A DNA stretch of 64,000 bases, from positions 2,539 through 66,538 of the forward strand of contig NW_001798984.1 of assembly GCF_000165425.1 (NCBI RefSeq), read 5' to 3'. Both the position numbers and the translations under genes were made by a program. The notes under the pieces are model-generated. The model saw nothing but the letters and a program-made list of their open reading frames with translations, searched no databases and was not told where the DNA came from. This document shows positions 1-11,380 of the stretch, piece after piece; the stretch's first letter is position 1, and each line of letters begins with the position of its first letter. Origin of the DNA: Paramecium tetraurelia (Eukaryota > Ciliophora > Oligohymenophorea > Peniculida > Parameciidae).

Positions 1-2353
1 TACTAGATACACTTAAGCTTTAAGTGCCCTTAAGGAGAGCAACCCATAGTATGGTGGCCTAACCTCTCATCTCAAACTCCCCCTCACATCCATCATAATC
101 TCATAAACGTTATCAAAATATAAGCAAGCTAATTAGTATAATACATACAAAATCAAAATTAGAAAAAGCATAAATTGCGTCCGAAAGAGGCATCTTAATT
201 TAATTAAGACTATAGTGGGAAATTTAAAAAATAGATCGTTACGATTTATATTATTTGATTTTATAAATATTATAAGTTTCTTATCAGCTATGTTATTTTT
301 AAGCTTTGTTTATGTAATTTTTAGATTATCCCTAATAAAAGCATTGTGGAATTTTGATTTTGACTAAGTGAGATCAACTCAATTAGGAAACTAAATTAAA
401 AGTTAACAATTATCAATATGAGTTTTGATTTTTAAAAGTTTTTTAATCTGAGTGAGATATTGAACCCTGAGAATTATCTTTTATCATTTACATATAATTC
501 TACTTATTTAATTAATAAATACAAAATACTCAATTTACTAAGATCGATAAATTATTTCAGACATTCACAATTGTTCTCAATTAGAGACACTATAGAAGTT
601 TTAATCTCAAAAATTCTAAAAACTATATGAAGCAGCAGAAAGATTATATGATGATTAAGTTTAATATATTTATTTTGAAGACAAGACATATCATATTTCT
701 TCGAAACAAAGACTAATACAGAAAAGGAAGGCAAATCAGATAATAATTAGCTCGGTTCAGGAATCAACAAACCTTACTCACTTAGGATTCTACTTGTAAT
801 TTTTTAGGGTATATTTTTGAAATTTATTTCTTTATTTTATTCAGGAAACAAATAAACAATCATATTGATTGTTGTCGCCAAAAAATTTGAAATAATAAAT
901 TTTGTTAATTTTTCAACAGTTATTCTTTACATATAATCGTTTAGTATAATGAAATTTAAAAAATAAACCTTTTATAAATAGATTTTTTACAAATCTGAGA
1001 TTGATCAAAAGTAAAAATTAATCAATTTGGCTTAAATGATGAAGGTAAATTATTTTAATGCAATGAGTCCAATCGAAGAACCATTTCTATAAGAAATTAA
1101 AGTGATTTAAATGAAAATATCAGCGAATTAGAATTTTTGTATTACCTAAAAATTTAATAAATTTTAAAAGTGAAAACAAATTTTAGATGGATTTTAAAAT
1201 TATTAAATTTTTGATAAAAAATTGACTTGAGCAATATTTATTAACAAATTACAATTAATTTGTTGATATAAATTGAATAATACCACATCAACAATTGAAC
1301 TTAAATAAAATAAGTAAATTAAATGTTTGAAAAAAATTTATAGTTCAAAGGTAATTTATAAAATATAAAAGTTATTATAAAATAAATTAAATTAATTTTA
1401 CTAAAGCTTCCTTTGGTAGATATTGCATACTAACTAATATAACTTCATAAATTTATAATAATATAGAATAATAAAAGTTCTTTTTAATTATTCTAAATTT
1501 TGGAAATATTGAAAAAAACAGCTATTCAATGATCAATTTTCCTGATTGATTTAAACTTTAAAGATTTATTAAAGCAAGTTTTATTTTTGTTCTTTACGAA
1601 AATTATATGACATTTTTATTGAATTCTATTGGGGTGAGACCGGTGGAAGAACAAATATATTATTCTGCATTCAAAACTTTAGACTTACGGATTGGACTAT
1701 TGTCTAAATTAACAAGAACTTCTGAATTTCAAATGATTCTTTTATTGGCTAAGTAATTATATTAAATAATGGATATATAGCCGCAATGATTTTTCCTTAT
1801 TTTACTTATAAAGAATAAATATTTTGTATTCTAATAGGATTTCAATTTTCTTTTATCCTTTCTTTATCAGAATGAATGTTTTCTTATTTTTTTTTAATTA
1901 ACAACCTCTAAATAATTTCAATTCTTAGAAGGATATTTAACTTGAAAATCATTTTATATTAGATTAGGTAAGACAATGAATATTACTTTTGGTCACAAGA
2001 AATACAAAAATTTTTAAAAAGGGCTCAATGTTAAATTGAAGAAAAAAATAGTTCCAAAAAATTTGAACTTAATAACAAAAAAATACAAATTGTAAATAAC
2101 GAAATGGGGATGAGAAAAAATATAATTAAAAAATAAGTGGGTTTATTTAACCAAATTTTTCCTCTTTTAACATTTTCAAAAGAATCGCTAATGTTTTAAA
2201 AATTCATAGAAGTAATGATGGGTAAAATAAATGTTTAATATTTAATTTAATTATATTCCTAAAGATAGTGCAGCCATCATTCTATATAATGATCAATTCC
2301 TGACTTTATAAAAGTTGAAGTGCCTAAAAATAAAAAAAAGAAGGTCTTTTTGA
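1..2353 (+). CDS. Large multi-pass membrane protein, 3' part (5' end outside window)
   Basis: The frame is open from base 1 and can be followed, with small introns, to a TGA at 2351-2353. A 28-nt intron (109-136) links the first exon to a hydrophobic stretch containing INIISFLSAMLFLSFVYVIF, a likely membrane helix. Downstream exons are rich in charged residues (for example YIYFEDKTYH near 670 and SDLNENISELEFLYYLKIQQ near 1100), then a possibly PAS-like stretch (DSAAIILYNDQF near 2265). The style resembles the large ciliate membrane proteins often labelled tmcB-like, but no signature proves that. Several exon joins between 260 and 2100 are uncertain, so the exact protein is not established. 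An opposite-strand frame is also open over much of this stretch; I judge it antisense because its composition is much more hydrophobic. Confidence 0.5.
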
Positions 2354-2446
2354 AAATAAATCTATGTATTATTTTTAATACTTAAATACTGGTGAAATTT
2401 TAGATACAATTTAAAAATAAAATAAAAATCAGGTTTTATTAAGGAT

Positions 2447-3251
2447 TCAAGTTGCATTAGGCTTCTAATGGGGTAAAAGATATAATTAGGGGATGCAACA
2501 ATATATATTTTGGAATTGGTATGGTGAATAATTAATATACGGACAGACCATTTAGATTGGAATTCCTTAAATTTAAGGTTCAGAAGTATAAGAGTTATCT
2601 GAGTTAGGCTCAATTTTAATACACGGTTTTTTTCTTCCTCCTTCCCCATAAAACTATGATATAAACTTTGGATCGTAATTTTTTTTTTGGATGATTAGAT
2701 TTACAATAAATTATTCATCAACCTTGTTATCATTGTTCTTCTTAATTATTTTAAATATACCATTCTGATTTCATTTGAAATTTTTCTAATTATAGAGTTA
2801 TAAACATTTTTGATCTAATTATCAGTTCGGTGAGGCATACTTTTTGAAATTCCTGCCCAATTTTTTTTCTTATTCTAAGCTTATTGAAAGATAAATAGTA
2901 TTTCATCTTAATTGAATTCATTTCTATATTGAGACATATAGTTACTTATTTATGTTTGGATTGATAACATTATTAAATCTCTCGCGAATCTATTTTGGAT
3001 ACCTTACAGTTTAACTTCTTTTTATAAATTCCAGCGCAATTATTAACCAGTCCTTTGATTTGGAGTATTACCTACTCTATAAATAATTAATACTATCTTA
3101 ATTTAATAAGTAGGTCATCTTCTTCGGGTTACCAAGGCTATTCTTTAAGTTTATAATTCAGCAAACCCAACCATTTTGTCAATAAAAATTCTTCTGGGAG
3201 ACCCAAGATAATTGAGAGCGTCTCAAAAATTTTACACTAGTACTACACCAT
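2447..3251 (-). CDS. Myb/SANT-domain protein
   Basis: Starts MVQYQCKIFETL and ends at the TGA 2447-2449. An N-terminal segment PWQPEEDDLLIKLR matches the first helix of a Myb repeat. A better repeat follows: FNQDEILFIFQQAQNKKKNW, then AGISKSMPHRTDNQIKN, which is the typical Myb recognition-helix signature (RTDNQIKN). Likely role: sequence-specific DNA binding in the nucleus. One 20-nt intron (2741-2760) is needed near the C terminus; the join between the two repeats (about 2920-3080) is not resolved because both frames look coding there. It is convergent with the upstream gene, whose stop lies 93 nt away. Myb assignment is firm for the second repeat; the exact exon structure is inference. Confidence 0.68.
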
Positions 3252-3324
3252 ATTTAAAGATTAAGTATTACAACTTCATGAAATTTTATCTAAAGCTTGA
3301 CTATCAATTTTGAGACGCACCATA

Positions 3325-3558
3325 TCAAGAAATATTTTTCTGTGTCTCCCCATTTGCATTTTCTTTTAATCTTTGATCTAAACTGCTATAATAGTTTTTA
3401 TACTTTTGAAAATCTGAGCTGAAATATTATATTATTTAAAACGATGTCATACATTTATTAGGTATCCTTATATATTGACTAAGTAGAGGTTTATCAAGTT
3501 CATTATCTTAAAAATCACTAATAAATTTAAGAAATTCATTCCAAGTAGGAGGAATCAT
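3325..3558 (-). CDS. Small hypothetical protein (77 aa)
   Basis: Single open frame starting MIPPTWNEFLKF and ending ETQKNIS before TGA. Composition (Gln from TAA/TAG, Asn, Lys, Asp) is like neighbouring real genes. It could be an isolated small gene or a detached exon of the genes on either side on the same strand: the Myb gene starts 73 nt downstream. No domain recognised. Confidence 0.35.
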
Positions 3559-3714
3559 TTTAATTCAAAAATAAATTATCTTTTTTATTTTTCTTCTATC
3601 CACAGATAAACAAGACTACAGAAATATTTAAAGTGAATCAGGTTAAGAGAGTTACTAAATAATATATTAATGTTATTTAGATAACAAAAAAATGACGGAG
3701 TTTAAATTTAAATG

Positions 3715-4257
3715 TCAGATTTATTTTTGTTGTGAGGATATATTTAATTAATCATTTAATAAAAATATATTGATAGCCTTGATGTCAAGAATAAAGAGAC
3801 AATCAATCAACTTACTTTGAATTTTGAATATTCAATCTGAAATTATTCAAATTAGTTATTTATAAAAAATTTTTTTATTTATCTGTCAAATATCACTGTT
3901 TTAAACTGATTTTTTTGTCTCAAAAATTCCTAATAACCTTGATATATTAAATCCATTCTTTAAAAAGACATCTGAAAAAATAAATGTAATTTATCGAGAT
4001 GCCTCCTTCTTTCAATCCTTCAGATTTTTATATCTAGTACACCTAAATTATTGAAATTCAGAATAATTAGTCTATTCTTTTTCTTGGATTACTTTAATTG
4101 TCTTTCTATTCAATTGGAAAAATGCAGAATAAATAAATTATTTTTTACCATGAACCTGATCCTCAAAGATATAATCGCTTCCAAAGAGCAAGAACTAATG
4201 TAATTTAGTCTTAAGAATTAAATTAAATGATTTATTATTAATCATAATATGATGCAT
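3715..4257 (-). CDS. Hypothetical protein, possibly two introns
   Basis: Starts MHHIMINNKSF; continues through FLLFGSDYIFEDQVHGKKQF and, after a 25-nt intron ending near 4020, RIERRRHLDKLHLFFQMSF. A second intron of about 38 nt, long for this genome, is required before the last exon. The chain is Gln/Phe/Lys-rich and looks mostly helical. No family recognised. A second open frame upstream (about 4260-4440, containing QIQFYSNATSNNKQG) may be an additional 5' exon that I could not join. Confidence 0.38.
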
Positions 4258-4634
4258 TTTTTATATATAGAACCTTCACCCTAAAATAACATTTATCAAA
4301 TTTAGAAATTTTCAAACAACCTTGTTTATTGTTTGATGTAGCATTTGAATAAAATTGAATCTAAGATAAATAATCATGTTTATTAGTTGAAATTATAAAT
4401 TTTTTCTTTAAGTTATTCTTATTTTTGTTTATATCACAAGTTTTTCTTGATTAAAACAATTGCAATGTCAATATTTACAAATCTTCTTAGTATATTAATT
4501 ATAATAAAGATAATTTATATCCGAATAAATATTAATGGAATAAATAATAAATTTAATTAACTAATTTCATCAAATTTCTTGTTAATGCAAGCTTTTAACA
4601 TGACTATTAATAATAATCTAAATATATGAAAAAA
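4258..4634. other. Gap without a confident gene
   Basis: AT-rich stretch between the hypothetical gene and the 3' end of the scramblase gene. Part of it (4260-4440, minus strand) stays open with coding-like composition and may be an unjoined exon; the rest shows nothing I can name. Confidence 0.4.
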
Positions 4635-5508
4635 TCATAGAGAATCCTTATTTTAATCTTATGGTGATTCTTCAAAATAGTTAAAGTCGATGAATAATGC
4701 GGCTGCCAATAATAACGCTTTTTATCTACTTGTAGATTACTAAGGGAACATTAATCTAAAATTGGTTGCATCCACATTACATAGTGCATTACAAAATCCA
4801 GCTGACTCTTTCCATAATTCTGAAACTTTCTTTAGATATTTTGATTAAACAATACCTATCCTTGTGAATCAATAATATCAAATCTTGCCCTTTAACATGC
4901 TTCACAAGGTAATTTTACTAAAAATGGCCATTGGCAGCAACTTCCTTTGACAGAGTATAACAAGGAATTATTTTCATCTCTTATTTCAACTCCCTTATCG
5001 CAGCACATAAAGGGATAGCATATATAACCTAGTTTTCCTCCATTTTATAATTAAACTTCCATAATAGGTCTAAAATTAATTAAATTAAATACCTAGCTAG
5101 ACAAAGAAATGTACATTTGAACTCTCTGCTTAATCTAAATACTGTGTTTGTGTCTTGTTTTTAATCATATTATTTGACTTTCAAATCAAAGGCTCTGCAA
5201 GCTCCAGGAAGAAAATTTCTTTAGCAACAGCTACTATCCTCTTTACATTTAAAAATAGGAGCTTAATGCTTAAAGTCTGGCTAATTTCCCAAGGTATCAG
5301 ATTAGTAAACATAATAAACATTTTTTTTTTCACAGAATCCTAAAGATTCTAAATAATCAGGACGTTATTTGATAAAAATACTTGGACATCTTGAGATCGC
5401 TTCTAATCCAGAGTTAAATGAAGTCTATATTTGATATATTATTACATCAATCTATCCAGGATTAATATATTGTTGTTAAGGTGATTAGTATGCTGCTTAA
5501 TACTACAT
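4635..5508 (-). CDS. Phospholipid scramblase family protein
   Basis: Starts MQYQAAYQSPQQQY, with the proline/glutamine-rich head common in scramblases. The body shows family landmarks: LARPIMEV, GYICYPFMCCDKGVEI, an internal VKGSCCQWPFLVKLPCEAC cysteine-rich strand, FDIIDSQG, ESAGFCNALCNVDATNFRLM and, near the C terminus, the conserved membrane-inserting helix LLLAAALFIDFNYFEE. The last is nearly diagnostic. Two introns (5070-5092, 23 nt; 4830-4855, 26 nt) restore frame exactly. The protein is about 275 aa, normal for the family. Expected role: calcium-responsive lipid scrambling or membrane-associated signalling at the plasma membrane. The gene looks intact and is divergent from the MORN gene across a 608-nt gap. 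Confidence 0.9.
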
Positions 5509-6116
5509 TTATTAATTTTAATTAATTATTATTAATTGAGAGTATTAATTTAGAAATTACACCAAATTTATTTAGGTTTATATGGATTGAAAATAAAATA
5601 TTAAATAAAATGGAATTTAAGGTTGATTTAGTTTCTTTAACAAAAATCAAGGACTAGGAGAGACTTTTAATTGATGATCAAAAGATAATGGCACTAAATA
5701 AAACATAATGAAATCATTTAGCAATATGGATATATATCCAGAATTTAAAAAATAATGGGTTAATTTCAAGAAATAATATTTATAGATAAAAGTTAAACTG
5801 ATAAAAAAGTATTAAATGAAACAAACATTAATTTTTTTTCAAAATGGATTAATAGAGTTTATTGAAAATAATAAAACTCCATTATTATTTTATTGAAATT
5901 GCGATTCTACAAAAAATAAAATAACTGTTTTTATATTTGAAGTATCTGATTATAATGCTACACTTTTCTTGTAATAAGGTATTTGAATTGCTTATTAAAT
6001 AGTAAAAATTTCTTAAATAACTTGCAATTGCATTTGGAATTATTTTTAGGATGTATTGAATGAATTGTTATTTTTATATTGTTCTAGTTAATTTTAATAA
6101 TCAATTCAATATTTTA
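5509..6116. other. Divergent intergenic region with possible coding relic
   Basis: Separates the divergently transcribed scramblase and MORN genes, much longer than most gaps here. Plus-strand stretches at 5610-5700, 5674-5865 and 5830-5990 stay open with coding-like composition but are interrupted by TGA codons that no plausible short intron removes. Either a decayed small gene or simply promoter sequence. Confidence 0.4.
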
Positions 6117-8396
6117 ATGCATAATTATTGCTATTAAAATAGTAGTCCTTCTCCTTCATTTCTAATTAAAGTATTCTTTCATATCTATAATAATACTAAG
6201 TTCTAAAGTTCAGTCACAAGATAGCTCTATAAAAAAATTTAGTCTATCTAAGTTATATAAGTTTAGGCAACAGGTAATATATAAATTTAAATTGCTTATA
6301 CTTTTGGTTCACAATAAAAAATAAATTGAGTAAGGTTCTTATGCTTAATTCATCTAATAATATTTTATTTATAAATATATGTTAAGCACAGGCTCGACCT
6401 TTTATGGTGTTGATTAATAAGCAAAAAGCAATTTAAGTGAAATATAGGAGCTAATATAAAAGGCATAGTATAGAATTGGATATTTTATTGATATTGATCA
6501 TGATATATTATAAGAATGGGTGAGAAAATATAACGAATGTCTGCATCAGATAAATGAATCTAAACAAATGAATTGTGAAATAAAACGGATTCTCTAAAAT
6601 CTTATTAGTACCATAGAAATTATAGAAACTGAAGGAATGCTTTTAGTGGGTAATTTTAAACCCTGGATGAGTGGAGTTGGTATGATCAAATTTCCTTATG
6701 GGTATACGTTATATGGAAAAATCTAATTTGGAATATTAAATGGATAAGGAATGATTGAAATTTATAAAAAGAATACAAGATTGATTGGAACTTTTTCTTA
6801 AAATAAATTATAAGGAAATGGAACTATTATTGTTAGAAATCAATATTAAATTAATGGGATATTTCAAAAAGGAAAAATCATATCAGGGCCAATCTCAATA
6901 AAGTATCTTAATGGTTCAGAAAATCAGTATTACATATGAATTATTATAGAGTTTAAGCAGAGTTAAAAATTAATGGCGATTAAATCAGACTTGGTGATTA
7001 AGAATAATTAAGGAACAATATCTCTCTCAGTAATCTAGAATTTAATAGGCCTAATAATGTCCAATACAAGGCATCTTAATTTCTTTTAGGATAAAATAAA
7101 TAAAGTTCTTTTGCTTTATATTAAAATGACGAATTACAGTTAGAATATAGGGATGGAAAATTAATTTATGGAGTAGGTTAGAATCATGAGCCCAACAACA
7201 TTTTGTTGATTGGAAAGTTTAACTAAGGTGCACTATTTGGATTAGGAAAATTAATTGATTACAACAATCTTTTGTATAAAATTAAACAATACTTAGTCTG
7301 TTGGAGGGAGAGTTTTAAAATAGTATTATAATCCACGGGAAGAAATATCATTTAGAATCTAACATATTGTAAGTTCTTTATATATACATTAGATATGAAG
7401 ATGGATAATTCAATAAATAAGTATAATTATCAGGAAATGGAAAGCGATATTTTGAAATCGCAGGTTTGATGTAAATAATTTATTAAAATAATATAGAAAA
7501 GAAGAAGGTATGTTTGAGAATGGATAATTAAATGGGAAAGGTATCAGATACTATAATATTAATGGTGAAGTAAGAAAATGTTAGTGATTTTTAGCAAAAT
7601 TAAATAATGGAGGAGGGTAGTTTTAACAATGGAATATTGATCAAAGGCACAAAGTTCTATTAGAATGGTTTAATGTAATATCTAAAATATAAATTTCAGA
7701 TAGGAGAAAGGAGAATTTAATCAGAATGGACTTATAAATGAAGGAGAAAGAAGGCATCCTAATGGTTATATGTAGTTAACTTTAATTAATTCATAGACAA
7801 GAATATGGTATATTTTTGGATGGGCAATTACATTCAAAAGATGATATGTCTGGGAGAGCAAATGATAATGGGGTTATTATTGAAGTTGGATATTTCTAAA
7901 AAGGGTAACTTAATGGAGAAGGAGAAAGAAGACATCCGAGTGGAAGAAAGTATAAATTAAGAATTATTATTTTAGAAAGGAAGTTGGGAATTTTTCATTA
8001 GGATTACTTGATGGAAGTGGAAAAAGATATTATGATAATGAAGAGAATACTTTAGAGGAAGAGGGAGTATTTCAAGATGGTTAGTTACACAGCTTAACTA
8101 CTATTTCTAAATAGTATTACTAGGATGGTTCTTTAAAATGCTTTGGATTATTATAAAATGGATTGCTCACTACAATAGATGGACTTCTATACTTCAACGA
8201 ATATGAAATGAAGGGTGTTTTTCAAAATGGTCAAGTGAATGGAACAATGAGAATCTTAAATTCAAAAACTTAAATGGAGTTTAGAGATCATCATTTCCAA
8301 AGCAATGAAACATTTTTAAGAGCAGCCAATAAAGCTAACGTATATTTAGGTTCTTAATTTCATACTAAGGCCTAATCAAGTTATAAAAGATTATGA
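6117..8396 (+). CDS. MORN-repeat protein
   Basis: Starts MHNYCYQNSSPSPSF. After an intron ending near 6336 it enters a helical region and then repeated MORN units: YGKIQFGILNGQGMIEIY, FENGQLNGKGIRYY, FQKGQLNGEGERRHPSG, LGLLDGSGKRYYDN and others. MORN repeats form elongated beta-sheets that usually tether proteins to membranes or cytoskeleton. About ten introns of 23-33 nt are needed, each restoring frame; examples lie at about 6944-6966, 7370-7393 and 7596-7620. Repeats are irregular in the last third, where the spacing becomes loose. The final exon ends QSSYKRL. No catalytic domain was seen, so a scaffold role is likely. Confidence 0.8.
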
Positions 8397-8410
8397 TGCA
8401 TAAAAAGTAT

Positions 8411-9367
8411 TCAATGCTTTTATTTATATAATTATTTTGCAATAATTGGTGATATGATATCCATTAGCTTTCCTTCTACTAAAGTAAATATTAATGTTTA
8501 TATTCTATGGATAATATGTCCTGCAGTGGCTTCCTTATTTCCCAATTAAAATCTAATATTATTATAATATAATCTACAATGCTGATGTGACACATTGCTA
8601 GGTAGAAACTGTTAGAAGATCAGTCTAATTTTTTACCATAGCTGTTTAAACAAATCCAGGTCGTAAAGATAGAAAATCAACGTTTTCCACTTCAATTTGT
8701 AGGGATCTGGTAAAATAATCATTAAATGCCTTTAGATTTTATATAAATTTTTACTTTAGTTGCACTATATACTTGATAATAAGGATTGGAAAATCTTCCT
8801 GCTAATGAGGAAAGATTTATGACTCCTGATCTTTGCCTTTTCTTGAGAAGAGGCAATATATATTTTGTCATAAACACCACAGGGATGCAATTGATGATAA
8901 TTTAATTTTATTGATCGACATCAGATGTCTTGTGGAATTCCCCAACAGTTAAGACTCCAACATTGTTGACTAAAAGACCGATATCCAAATCTTTCACTTC
9001 TTAATATATTTTTTGGAAGAAGGATTCTTAAAGACAATTCTAAAAATCCGCAATCACAATTTTATATTATGGTTTACCATTAATCTTCTTTAACTCTTCT
9101 ATTAAATTCTCTGCTTTTGATTTATTTCTAGCAACAATGCAAACATTGACACCTTGTCTTGAAAATTCCTTGAAATAAAACAATATTCATTACTTAACAA
9201 AATCCTTTACCTATCCCGTCTGTGGCTCCAGTGACTAAAGCCCAACATCCCTTTCCATATTTTTATTATACATTAGGATTCCCAAAAATAATTACTTTGC
9301 ATTCCTTTATGAATAAGTATCCAAAATAACACAAAACAATTATTCCAATCCACTCAATTATATCCAT
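8411..9367 (-). CDS. Short-chain dehydrogenase, 17beta-HSD12/3-ketoacyl-CoA reductase type
   Basis: N-terminal hydrophobic anchor (MDIIEWIGIIVLCYFGYLF), then the NAD(P)-binding motif ALVTGATDGIGKG, the NNVGVL strand, INLSSLAGRF with the catalytic Ser, and YSATKAF carrying catalytic Tyr and Lys. RPGFVQTAMV follows, also typical. The order and the anchor match the ER-membrane HSD17B12/KAR group that performs the ketoreduction step of very-long-chain fatty acid elongation, or steroid/retinol oxidoreduction. About 290 aa, usual length. Three 25-nt introns (9169-9193, 8730-8754, 8553-8577). The substrate cannot be told from sequence. All catalytic residues are present. Confidence 0.9.
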
Positions 9368-9663
9368 TTTATAAAAAATTAAAATTATTGCAAATTAAAT
9401 TCAATAATCATCCTTCTTAATTCATTCTTTTGTTCAAATCTACTTTGCTTGTGTCATATTCCAATCAACTATATTTAGGAAGGAGTACTCAAAAAATAAA
9501 TAAAACAGAACTATTTTTTAATACTTATCAAATTATCTAAAAAATATCTTAGATATATTATAGAGTTCCTGCTACAATCCTTAGATTGAGAATTCAGGAA
9601 TTGAAGTATCGATATGCAATATTCTAAAATTCAAATGACAATATATTATTATTAATAATAATT

Positions 9664-11345
9664 ATGTTATAATCATTTTTGCTTAGTTTGGCTTCTGGAA
9701 TTGTCTTATTCATTGTTTATATGTATCACAGGGCAAACTTATCGGAAGGATCAGCTAATTACAGATATTATAATGAAGCAGTAAAAGGAATGTCGAGATG
9801 GCTGGAATAGACGGTTGATCTAACCTAATCTCATTTTTAGCCATGCAAGTAATTGATTATAATATTCAAAGAAATTGTGGATATGAGATTGCTTTAGTGC
9901 ATGATAATTCGTATTGTCTTAGAAGCGACCTCTTTAAGTTGTTGCATCCAGAAGTAATAGTATAGGATCAAATGGTATTGAGAGATTATGGTGGTCAAGA
10001 TTTGGCAAGAAAAATCATATAACAAAATATGTATGATGCTCTACCCAGTTTTGTATAAACCAGACAAATTGAGATTGGATATCATTTAACTCCATTGGAA
10101 ACATCAATTGTATATCCATATGCTAAAAATTATTTGCGAACTCATACTTTTGGAAAATAAGCTGGTTGTATTTTCTAGAAATATTTCCATGTTCCAGGTC
10201 AAGAGGAAATAGCATTAAAATCAAATCAATCAACACACTTTCATAATTACATTGATAATTTGAAATTAGAAAATAAAAGTGCTGAGTGCATCAAAGATGC
10301 TAGTTATGAAAAACCTACATTTAGAATGTGGTTGAAAGAAGAATGTGACAATTTCTTTTAGATTATTAACACACAATAATACAAAGATAAATTGGAAAAT
10401 GAGGGAATCCAATATATTTATAAAACAAATAGACATCTAGGCAATGGAATATTACTTTTGGATTATTAAAATGAAAAGATAATAAGATCATGGTATAAAG
10501 ATAGCCAAGGTTGTGGACGCAATCTGTCTTAAGTTATAATTTAAGAGTACCTTAAGAATCCTTACTTATTCAAAGGACATAAGATGGAGTTTAGATCATA
10601 TTTTTAGATAGCATCTACTAATCCACCAATCTTGTATGGCTATAAGAAGGCATTGATAAAACAATGTGCATTAAAATTCGATTTATTGGATTTCACCAAA
10701 GAGGCACATGTATGTAATACAGCCGTAACAAAAACACATAAGCAAACAACTGGATAGGAATAAGATGATGATCTCTATATTGATTGGAATTTAGAGGAGT
10801 TGCAAGATATTTTGTTAGAGTAGGGTAAGATAAAGTCTCGTAATTGGTTGAATGAAGAACTATACCCTTAGATTATGAGAAAGATAACCCATCTATTTTT
10901 CTCAGTAGAAAAATACCTCTTGAAAGATAGTAGAGTTGGAGAGTTCTTTGGAGTTGATTTCATACTTGACGAGGATTTAAATCTCTGGATTTTTGAATGC
11001 AACCGTAATCCAAATTTCTTGGCTGTGACAGAGGGAAGAAAAGAGAAATTTGGGAAGCTGATTCCTGACATGTTGGAAATATAGATGTAATTAGTTAGAA
11101 GCAGATTTAAAAGAGTAAGAGATTTTATGTATAATAAATTGTTGCCAGCCATTTAGGCTAGACAGTTTTAACAATAACAAGAGAAGTTCAAAGAGGAGTT
11201 TCTGCAATTGATGAAGGATAGATTTGAACCTGAATATTAAATATCCAAAAGCAATTTAGCTGAGTTGGCGTATATTGGGGAAGGATAATTTAATGGATAC
11301 ATTAAAAAAGAATGTTTAGATTCAAGTAGAGTATTAAAAAAGTGA
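9664..11345 (+). CDS. Tubulin-tyrosine-ligase family protein (TTLL), membrane-anchored
   Basis: Begins with a hydrophobic segment (MLQSFLLSLASGIVLFIVYM), unusual for TTLLs and suggesting membrane anchoring. The C-terminal half carries the ATP-grasp signature EFFGVDFILDEDLNLWIFEC followed by NRNPNF, the metal/ATP-binding acidic and Asn residues of TTLLs. Upstream are FRMWLKEEC, TNRHLGNGILLLDY and NPPILYGYKKALIK. Two 5' introns (27 and 23 nt, about 9812-9874) restore frame. Enzymes of this family add Glu or Gly chains, or Tyr, to tubulin tails and matter in cilia. The usual KPxxxxxGRGI core loop is replaced by TNRHLGNGI / DSQGCGRNLSQV, so substrate and even activity are open. Confidence 0.78.
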
Positions 11346-11380
11346 ATATATATATATAACCATAATAAATTAATTATAGT

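Noticed and set aside
157-734. Minus-strand open frame of about 190 codons
   Set aside because: Antisense to the first gene; very hydrophobic and Leu-rich because TTA/CTA mirror TAA/TAG Gln codons.
2362-2649. Minus-strand ORF (MGKEEEKNRV...)
   Set aside because: Frame conflicts with the Myb gene C terminus on the same strand, which has better composition and continuity; it also lacks any TAA/TAG Gln, unlike real genes here.
2354-2790. Plus-strand open frame continuing past the first gene's TGA
   Set aside because: Coding-like at first sight but it is antisense to the Myb gene and the first gene has a natural TGA at 2351-2353.
10868-11152. Minus-strand ORF
   Set aside because: Antisense of the TTLL catalytic block, which is clearly real on the plus strand.
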